64,000 nt of DNA from assembly GCA_037176845.1 (NCBI GenBank), contig JAYKXP010000008.1, forward strand, positions 868,001-932,000, read 5' to 3'. Made by a program: the position numbers and the translations under genes. Numbering within the stretch: the stretch's first letter is position 1; each line of letters opens with the position of its first letter. Positions 45,960-56,100 of this stretch are shown piece by piece. The notes under the pieces are model-generated. The model did not search any database and was not told the DNA's origin. It saw nothing but the letters and a program-made list of their open reading frames with translations. The stretch comes from Paramarasmius palmivorus. Its lineage: Eukaryota; Basidiomycota; Agaricomycetes; Agaricales; Marasmiaceae.

Positions 45960-47098
45960 CTAAGCGTTAGTAAGAAGACATGACGCGCTTCCTAGTTGTC
46001 GACGAATGTCTTGATAGTCAACATCATGCGCTGAATATCCTCGTCAGACAGGATCTACGCGAGAATTGGGTACTACTCACTGTCTTCCACTTCACCCCAT
46101 CTCTTGATCTGACTCTCTACTTCCACACGAGCTGCTTTCGACGCTTGCTCAATGTTTAAGTGCCGTTTCACTAGCGCTAGACCAATCATGAATGACTTGG
46201 ATGCATAAGTTGCCCGCTCCATAGCTGTTAATGTTAGTAAAAGGGTGACTTCTACCGGGAAAAGCCATACCAGCCATCTGCCATTGGTCAAATTCAGCTA
46301 ACACTTCCGCAAGCTTGGCTTTGGTGTCTTCCGGTTGTCCGTCGAATAATATCGAGTTGGATTTGTTTATTGAGACACCAAAGCTCTTTCGCATCCACGC
46401 CATAAGGGGATCCCAATGTTCCGCTTGCATTTCCACCAAATGTTCGGGATAATCCTGGTAGAAACTAGGGTATGGTGAGCGGAGTTACTTGCTAGGAATA
46501 GGTACAAGGCTCGCCATATGGTATCCGTATCGAGATATTCGAGAAGCGACTTGGTAACTATTTCACGGGACTGTTTTTCAACCAGAGAATCAATGGCCCG
46601 CGAGACTAATGAAGTCTGAAGATGGACATCAGTCAGCAATGTTAATCGTCGGAAGAAACTTGTCCTCACCATAGGCAAAGCATGGGGCTTTATCAAAGTC
46701 TCTGTATTTTCCCATTCCGTGGCTACCAACGTTGCTACGAGATGCTTCGAGTGCGGTAGGAGAAGGGTGTTCCCGGAAGGTGTTTTGAGTGCGCGTTTGT
46801 CTAGAGTGACGGCGTATCCGTCTTTTCTTTTGTCAATATCAACGTGTTTCCAGAAGCGTTTTAAAGTCTGTTCGGCACCTGTATACCCCAAGTCAATTCA
46901 TGAAGGTTTGAAGTAGAAAAATTGCTTACGATTCGTCTCTGTAACCGGTGCACCCTCAGGGTTGGTATTCCCAGCTTCATTTCTTGGAATAAAGGTTCTC
47001 GAGAGATATCTCCTGCAGCCCAACGAAGAGCTGAATACGGTGGCACGATGAGGCAGTCTCCCGAACCGCGATGAAAGTGAGAGTAAAGGAATATTCAT
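45960..47098 (-). CDS. ATP12: ATP12, mitochondrial F1-ATPase assembly chaperone
   Basis: ATP12 binds free F1 alpha subunit in the matrix and hands it over for F1 assembly. The N-terminus MNIPLLSLSSRFGRLPHRAT then VFSSSLGCRRYLSRTF is rich in Arg/Ser and lacks acids, as a mitochondrial presequence. Mature part: EQTLKRFWKHVDIDKRKDGY, AVTLDKRALKTPSGNTLLLP, HLVATLVATEWENTETLIKP, ALPMTSLVSRAIDSLVEKQS, then PLMAWMRKSFGVSINKSNSI, MERATYASKSFMIGLALVKR and VESQIKRWGEVED. The RFWK, LDKR.LKTP and WGEVED elements are hallmarks. The stop is TAG at 45960-45962. Only 80 bp separate its start from that of the divergent MSH3 gene. Confidence 0.92.
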
Positions 47099-47178
47099 GA
47101 CATCCCCACGTGGCATTTGCCGCGGACGCGTCGATGCTCGCGACGAATTTACATACAACAGGTTGACTTTATACTCCC

Positions 47179-50100
47179 ATGCCACCCGCTGCTGGCAATC
47201 AGACCACCCTCTCATCGTATTTTTCTCAAGGCTCGACCCCAAGCCCCAAGAAGAACAGTGCCAATAAGCGTTCAAATTCTGAGGCTATTGACCTCACTGG
47301 TGAGACCTCGGATGAATCAGAGTCTCCGAGACCAGCGAAGAAGTCGAAAACCTCTCATTCTGCGGAATCAGGACCGTCTTCATCGAAACCTGTCAGTCCT
47401 AGTGTAGCTGACAGATGGCGTTACGGCCCAGCTTCACCACAATCTACGAAGAACGATTCATCCGCGGAGTCGGCGAAACGGAGTAGACATGAAGAATTCA
47501 AAAAGAAGCTTTTGCTTGAGAACAGCAAAGCATCTTTGTTCAGAACATCTTCTCGTGAGGAGGTTGTCGTGGAAGATGACCCCGAGCTGATTATTGAGAA
47601 ACCATTCCCGACTTTCGCTGCAAAGGGGAAGACGAAACGAACCGTGCAACGTACTGCAAGTTCAACTGCAACTGCAAGTGGGAGCACGAGGAAAGAAGCT
47701 GTTGGACCATCCGGAGAACCATATACCCCGTTGGAAAAACAAGTGCGTTCATGTTGACTATTCGCTCGATAGACGTGAATTGATACCGCTACAAAGGTCC
47801 TACAATTGCAAAGGGACAACCCGGAACTCTCTTAATGATCGAAGTTGGATACAAATACAAGTTCTTTGGAGACGATGCAAAGGTACTTGAAGCGTATATA
47901 GTGCTCCGTGAATCATTGCTGAATGCCGAGACAGGTGGCTGCGCAAGAGCTAGGGATTGTGTGTTTTCCAGATCGGAACTTCATTGTCGCGTCGATACCG
48001 ACCCATAGGTGGCAGATTCATCTCAAAAAGTAAGTGTCCCATATGTGCATGTGCAAAGTTACCTAAAGGGATTCTGATAATCTGTTTAGGCTTTTGAGCA
48101 AGGGTCACCGTGTAGGTTTAGTGAACCAAGTGGAAACAGCTGCTCTTAAGAAAGTCAGCGATAATCGTGGTGGTCCATTCGAAAGAAGACTGGTTCGTTT
48201 ATGTACTGCAGCCACGTAAGTCATCAAAAGACAGATCACGGTGACTTTAGCCCTGACGTGTTTGTCCAATGCAGCTATGTTGACGACATCGATTCTGTCG
48301 ATGACATTGAAAAGTACTCTCCACCTCCTATCCTTTGTCTCGTTGAAGACTCCAGGAAAGGTAAGGAGAGTACCGTTTCCATCGGCTTGATAGCTATTTC
48401 TCCCAGCACTGGCGATGTTATATGGGATGAGTTCAGTGGTAAGGGGTTATCCACACACGGGATCCACAAACCACAACCTGACTTATTTCATTGGAGATGA
48501 ACTTATGAGGCTCAATCTAGAGGTATGTCTACACATACCGGATTTACCGTAACGTATAATGAACCGGAATAGACGCGATTGGAGCACCTGAAGCCTACCG
48601 AAGTCTTGACACTTCGTGACGGTCTCACGGATCCCACGAAGCGCGTTCTGAAGAACCTTCCAAAGTGAGATTTGCATCCCTAATACATTCATCTAATCAG
48701 GGCTCAATCACAATAGCAACATTCGGATGGAAAACTTCGATGAGATCATGTCGTACACTGAGGCATTCAGTTATATTTCCGAACGTCGCGAGAAGTCCCT
48801 CTCTGTATCCAATGAAGCAGGTAACCTACTTTTTCATGTCCCGAGAGCTTCTGATTCAGGTCTTATGGCAGCAAAGCGATTGGCCGATATTTCTGGTATA
48901 CCTAGACGCGTCGTGGTTGCTCTCGCACACATCATTCAGTACCTAACGGACTTTGACATTGCAGATGCATTGTTCGAGTCTGAATATTTTGAGCGTTTTA
49001 CCACCTACTCACGTAGCATGGTCTTAGGCGTGAACACGCTCAAGAATCTCGAAATATTTCAAAACGAAACCGATGGGAGCGTCAGGGGATCTTTACTCGT
49101 AATTCTTGACCACACCAAAACCAAATTTGGTGCGAGGTTATTGAAACGTTGGATTGGTCAACCCTTGACGGACAGAAAGTGAGACTCAGCTGACCTCGTC
49201 CGATTATCGTACTCAAAGTCATTCCAGAGCCCTTGAAGAAAGAGTCGATGCCGTAGAGGAGATAATTGCTAGCACTTCGGAAAAGCTCCTCACTCTGCGA
49301 CAAGTCTTGAACAAACTCCCGGATCTCGCCAAAGGCTTGAGTCGTATACACTATGGACAGGTATATGGTGGTGCACCTTAAACAACTTTTGTGGAACTCA
49401 CATGTTACAGTGCACCCCTCAAGAACTTGCGGTATTACTCCCAGCGTTCCACAAAGTGGCATCGGCTTTTGATGAGATCAGGGAACCTTCGCAAAGTGGT
49501 TTCGATCTCCGCTGTTGAACAACGTAATTTATACTCTACCAAAGCTCAACGCGCCCATAACCACTCTACTCGACACAATCAAACTAGATGCCGCGTCGCA
49601 AGGGTTGAAGGAGGAGCTTTGGAAGGATTCTCAGAAGGTACTCGATAAGTCCTCGCCTCCAAGATCCTGCTGACTTTGCTTTAGTATCCCTCGGTAGAAG
49701 ATGCCCATGACGTACGTACTGCCACCTCACTGCGTGTGGTGAACTCATCAGAAGGCCCTGCCAGTTGTTAAGAGTTGCGGAAGCGGAGTTGATGGATGAA
49801 CTCAAATCCAGTAAGAATCCTCGAGCTTTGGAATTTCGCGTTTTCAATGCTGATTCTCTTTAGTTAGGAAATTACTCAAATTGCCATCGCTTAATTGGAC
49901 GACAATTGGACCGGAAGAGGTGGGACACCAAACAGATAAGATTATTAAGCGACTCACGCTCGTAACAGTTTCTTGTTGAGATAAAAAATACCGACAAAAG
50001 ACCCATACCGCCTTCCTGGCCACTCATATCTAAGTATGTCCACTAGTAATACAGTGGTCATGATTAACTGATCCACCCAAGGACGAAATATAATACTCGA

Positions 50101-53100
50101 TATCGGCCTCCTGAAGTGAAGGACAAAATGGATACGCGGGCTCAGGCTCAGGAAACTTTAGAGGTCTGTACGCTTCCTCTTGGGATATAATGTTACCCTG
50201 ATGTCTGACATCTCTAGGCTGAATGCAACAAGGCATTCACTCCTTCCTACAAGAAATCGCTGAGAAATACTACGGCGTCATGCGGAATGCCATAAACCAG
50301 CTAGCTCTGGCGGATTGTTTGTTCAGTCTAGCGCAGGTTGCGCTCAAGGTGAGATTGAAGTCGCTGGTGTATGGTGGATTGACTAAGACTCATCACAATA
50401 GCCCGATTATGTTCGGCCAGTTTTCACGGAAGAAGACGAGTTGGAAATCGTCGATGGTCGACACCCGATAATCGAAGTCCTTAGGCTGGATCCTTTCGTT
50501 CCAAATACCATTCGAATGGGTTCTGGATGTCCTCGAAGCAAAATCGTCACCGGTCCTAATATGGGAGGGTTGGTTTTCAATTATCGACAACGGCGTTTAT
50601 TGACTGAGTTTCCCCAAGGAAAAGCTCATTGGTGAGGATGGTGGCATTGATCGCTATCATGGCCCAGATTGGATGTTATGGTGAGACTTGCACATACTGT
50701 GTGGGCGTTTCTTGTTGACCTGGATTCTAGTCCCCGCAGCTTCTGCAAAACTAGGCGTTGTCGATGCTGTGCTAACGCGGATGGGCGGTAAGTTTCTCCA
50801 CATCGCGTTGTCATATCTCTGATGCAGAGGCTAGCGTCTGACGATCTAATGCGTGGCCGGTCCACCTTCATGGTTGAAATGTCAGAGACCAGCGACATCA
50901 TCAAATCCGCCACCTCACGGAGTCTTGTGATCCTCGACGAGCTGGGTCGGGGGACATCGACTTTCGACGGGGTAAGAGCCGTCTAGTTTCGAGCTGTTAC
51001 TTTGATCTTATTTCGAAACTAGATGGCTGTTGCGAGTGCTACATTACAGCATTTACTGCAAGTCACGAAATGCAGAACACTTTTCATTACCCACTACCCC
51101 ATACCTGCAATGGAACTCACCAAGAAGTATCCATCGTTAGTGGAGAACCAGCATATGGGATACGCCACAGATACCGGAATTAATGGCAAGCGAACTATTA
51201 CTTTCTTGTATCGATTAGCATCAGGTATTGCGACAGGTAAGTGCATGTTTCGGCCACTGCCGAAACTGAGTTTTCGGGGAGCGAACGAGGTCAGGTGACC
51301 TCGTCGCTCCTTCTTCTCGACGTGATCCATCTCCGAGCCTCAACAGCGAGCTGAGGCTCCTCTCATCCTTTTTTGACCTCCTGCGCTACGCTTTCCTCTT
51401 TCGACGACACCTTTTCATCACTTCCCGAACTTTCAGGAGGATCGCCCGGCCTGTTCTCGTTTTCATCTCCAACTCACACCACGACACTACGGACACAACA
51501 CACAACGCGTACAGATGGATCACCCACAACCCAGTCCTCTCTCCTCTCTCGACTCGGAGGCAGGAGTACCTCCGCAGGATACACCACACTCCTTCAACCT
51601 GATCACACCTTCGTTTGACATCCCAATCTCCGGGCAAGACGACATCCCTGGACCGTCTGGGACTACAAGGAATCGCTCCCGCTCACAGGTACCACGCCCG
51701 TCGGATCGTATCCTTCGGCCCAGAACAACAAGTGGACTTACCGCGCTGGCTGTCCCTCGACAGCTGGCGACCGTTCACCGTGAACCCGGTCCCTCTTCGG
51801 CCCAGCTCGCTGAGGCCTGGGGGGCGACTCAGATACAGGCGACTGGGGAGGATGATGACGACGTGTCAGACGACGACGTGGGCAAACTCCGCAGAGTGGA
51901 AGCACAGCTGGATAGGATTGGCAAGGACCTGTCGCAGATGGAGGAGGAGGCCAGAGTGACCAGGTCTAGCCTTCGCCGTGCGGGGCGACAACGACTGAGC
52001 ACAGTGGATGAGGAGGAGGAGTTGCATGACGCTGAAGATGGCTCGGATAGGGAAGGTATTGGAGGTGGAGAAACTGGCGTGGAGACGCGACCACATTCGC
52101 GGGCTCACCGGGACAAGGGGAAAGGGAGGAGGCATCACCCTGCCCAGCCACCTCACCCTCTTCGTTCAGCGAGATCCAACACCGTCAGCACCTCTGACAA
52201 TGACGACGGTGACGATCACGGTCCGGTCGCCTCACCACACTCTCCGCACACCAACTCTGCCATGCAGCAGGATGACCCACTGCGTCGTCTTGGATTCGCT
52301 GTCGCAAACACTTCAGAGAATCGGGCTCCTCGTGTACACCGTGATGGTGAGGTCCCTTCTTCTCTTGCCTCACATGGCTCATGCTCACGCGCTGACTGTT
52401 CCATCGCAGATTCTGCTACTGCGGCCGCGCCCGTTTTTGATTTGACTGCGCACGCACGTCAAGCAGGTGAGGTCACTCCTCCGGGATCTGAGCCTGTCTC
52501 ACTTATACCAGGAAACTCAGGTGCACTTCACGCTGACATGGACATGATGAGCCGGGCTGAAGACAGGCAGCACGCCGCGCTCCAAGCAAAGGTTCTTGCC
52601 AGGACTGCAAAGAATGGGCATTTCGTACCGAATCCGGCTCCCCGTGGATCTTCCGGGTCTCTTGCTCCTCAAGCGATGCACCCTGGGCAACCAGAGCAGG
52701 GTACATCCAGGCTGGGGAAGCGGAGGAAAGGCTCAGGAACCCTTCTCAAGGCGTTGGCGTTGCTCCTGCAACAGGCGTCCTCTGATGCAGACGACGAAGA
52801 CGACGATGATGAACCTGCATCCGAGGTCACTGGGCGCTCTTCCAAGAAGCAGAAACTCCACATCCCGGTGAACCCTTTCACGTCAACGACTACCGTTGCT
52901 CTGTCGGCCATCACAGTCACAGTCAACCCACACGTGATTCACCGGCTTCAGAATGGCTGGATCTCTTGGATCCCACTTGCGTACTTTGCACCGAACCACA
53001 AGTCAACACAACGTAGCCTTAGTCTGGAATCCAAGTCTCCTCTCCCGGACATTGACGTGGAGACCATCGACCTTGGATCTCTCTATGCATTAGGTACAGC

Positions 53101-56100
53101 CCTTCCAAACGCCATCCACGAGTACTACATCCCTCCAGATTGCTCGGAACCCAAGACGGAGATAGCAGTCTCGGTTGCAGAGATGTTTCGCATCATGTTC
53201 ACGACTATCCTGGGGAAGCCAAACCTGGTGGAGTGCTTTCCCATCTATCGCGAATACGCGCATCGTTGCCTTCTATACTGGCACAACAATAAACGTTCGG
53301 GGGTTGGCGTACACATGTGGGACCAGGAACTCTATCTGCGTATCCTCCAGGAATTTCAGTGCTCTGGGGCAATTCTGCGGTACCAATCAAAGCTCCACTC
53401 ATCTTCGTCTACTCCAGCGTACTCCTCTTCCTTTCCTTCCCGTCGCCAGTCAGGTGGCCATCCATCATCGGGCAACTCGGCCAGAACAAACCGTTCCTTT
53501 CGCAACGACAACAAGGGCCCCAATCCCAATGTCTGCTGGATCGGGGGGAAGAGCTGCAACCACGGTTCGTACGTGGAGCACACCCGGAAGGATTCTGACT
53601 TCGTCTGGTGCGCCGGCGAGAAGGGTTCCAGGGACTATGTTGGTCGGAACGGGAAGAAGTTCTGCATCAGCTTTAACGGTGTCAACGGTTGCCGAGCGAA
53701 GCCATGTAGGTTCTTCCACGGATGTGGGATCTGTGGACTTGAAGACCACAACTCCCAGACCCACCAGTGATATCTACCCCATTGTAACACGGCTGAAGGC
53801 AGACGTCTGGCACAATGTCCTCAGCGAGGCAGGCCTCCTTGTACAGTATCAAGACATTCCCATTGGTTTATCTTCAGGTTTTCATATCGGCATCTCCAAT
53901 TACACTCTCCCTCACTCATTCATACCTCCAAACCACTTCACCACCGACGCAGAGGCAGCGGTGGTCCGTACCAAGTTCCAACAAGAAGTATCCCTCGGTC
54001 GTCTCTCCCCAGGCTATGAACCGTCATTTCTGGAATCACTTATAGGTCCCTTCCGCACGGCACCGATGGCGGTGGTTGAACAGAAACCTGGCAAATATCG
54101 CATCGTCATCAATCACTCCTACCCGAAACCTGTCCCTGGCTCCTCCAAAGCGAAACCTACACCCCCCATTTCGTCCACGATCATGATCCCGGAACTCTCA
54201 TCTATCAATTCTGTTATTGACTCCGACCTCTACCCTTGCCGCTGGGGGACATTCTCGGAATGCTTCCTCCTTGTCGCTGATGCACCTCCTGGTGCAGAGG
54301 CGGCTGTGTTCGACGTCGACGCAGCCTTCAGAAACATTCCCATTCATCCTGACGACCGCAGATTCGTAGCACTCATGCTTGATGGCCTCGTTCATCTCGA
54401 CCAGGCCCTGAATTTCGGTGCAGCCTCGTCACCAGGAATTTGGGGTAGGGTAGCAGATGCTATGGCAGATATCTATCTATACTATGGTGTTCAAGCCCTC
54501 ATCAAATGGGTCGACGATTTCGTCTTCTTCCGTTATCCTTCAACTTCCATGAACGGCGAGACAGGCTTCAAGTATGACGCTAGTCTCATCTGGAGCATTG
54601 CAGAACGGCTGGGCTGGCCGTGGGCACCAGAAAAGTTCAAGCCTTTCGCCCAACAGTTCAAGTACATAGGTTTCTTGTGGTCTCTGGTCAACAGGACGGT
54701 CGAGCTTCCTGAAGAGAAGAAGATCAAGTATCGGGGGAAGATTGCAGAGTGGATATCAACCACACATCAGTCCATGCAGACAGCGGAATCTATCATTGGG
54801 ACCCTCAATCACGTCACCTTAGTTGTTCCAGACGGCCGCTCCAGACTTGTGGAACTATACAAGTTCCGAGCAGGTTTCAAGGACGATTCCCCAGGCTGGG
54901 CAAGACACAAGATCTCCTCCAGGCTCAGGGAGGATCTTGAGTGGTGGGACGAACGTCTAAGTCAGGCATTCGTAGGAGTCAATATCATTCGTCCCCCTAC
55001 CCCACGCGACATTGCACTGTTCGTTGATGCATCCACTTCATGGGGTATCGGACTAGTCTTAAATGGTCGATGGCTAGCTTGGGAACTGAAGGAAGGTTGG
55101 AAAACGGATGGCAGAGACATTGGATGGGCGGAGATGGTAGCGGTGGAACTAGCAGTCCGCACTCTAGTCTCAACTCACCTGACGAACTGCCACGTCATCG
55201 TCCGTTCAGACAACCAGGGAGTCGTAGGGGCACTAGCAAAAGGACGCTCTCACGGCACCCAACAGAACCGAATACTACGACACATTGTTGCGCTGATGCA
55301 AGATCACAACCTGTGGATCACTACCACATACGTCTCAACTCACGACAACCCAGCCGACGAACCCTCAAGGGGGAAACTCCCTTCACGATCATCGCTTCAC
55401 GCTCATCCTCCTGCGACACCTCATCACCTGAAAGCATTCATTCATCACCCTGTTCCGTTTCACGATACTAGATTAGACCTTGAACACTAGAGTTTTACCT
55501 CTTCACATTTCACGGTTACGATTACGTTCGAGACCTTAATAACAGTTTACCGTCACACAGTAGTTCTCTCTTACAATACTGGCGCACATAGACCATACTC
55601 TATCTTACAGATAATTACATGACTTTGCGATACCGCTCACAGTGATGCATGGAAGATTTACTCAAGAATGGGTCTGACGGTCTGTTGAACCAATGACGCT
55701 CTGAGCCTCAATGTCGACGTCACAAGCAGACTAAAAATATCCCAACCATCCAAAACGGGACATGCAGTTTTCACATGAAAACGACTCCCCCAGCACTTAA
55801 AAGCAGGTTATTTCTAAACCTTTTCTTCCTGCCCTTTTCCCCCACAACACCACATACCCTTCTTCTGAACACCAGTGACACCTTACCTCCCACCTCAAAT
55901 CAACCCATCATGCATATCTCCGCCGCTAGAGACTGGTCTCGCTCTCGAGCAAGCAGCGCACATGGAAGTGGTAAGTCGTCTGCAATGTTGACAGAGAAAG
56001 GATCAATGACTGAGAATTACATGCTCTATACAGTCCATCGACTGTCGTCACTCGGCTCTAATGGGCGAGACGAGAACGGACCGTTTGGTGGTATGACACG

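Noticed and set aside
47179..51240. MSH6 instead of MSH3
   Set aside because: A PCNA box at the N-terminus fits both, but [14 protein letters not shown] and the [15 protein letters not shown] block fit MSH3, and no MSH6-type mismatch-binding Phe-x-Glu block was seen.
53172..53768. Long plus-strand open frame before the RT, overlapping the Gag 3' end
   Set aside because: It shows no RT-like residues; the Gag frame there has the Cys/His-rich domain. It is open by chance or by frame overlap, so I start the RT feature at the Gag stop.
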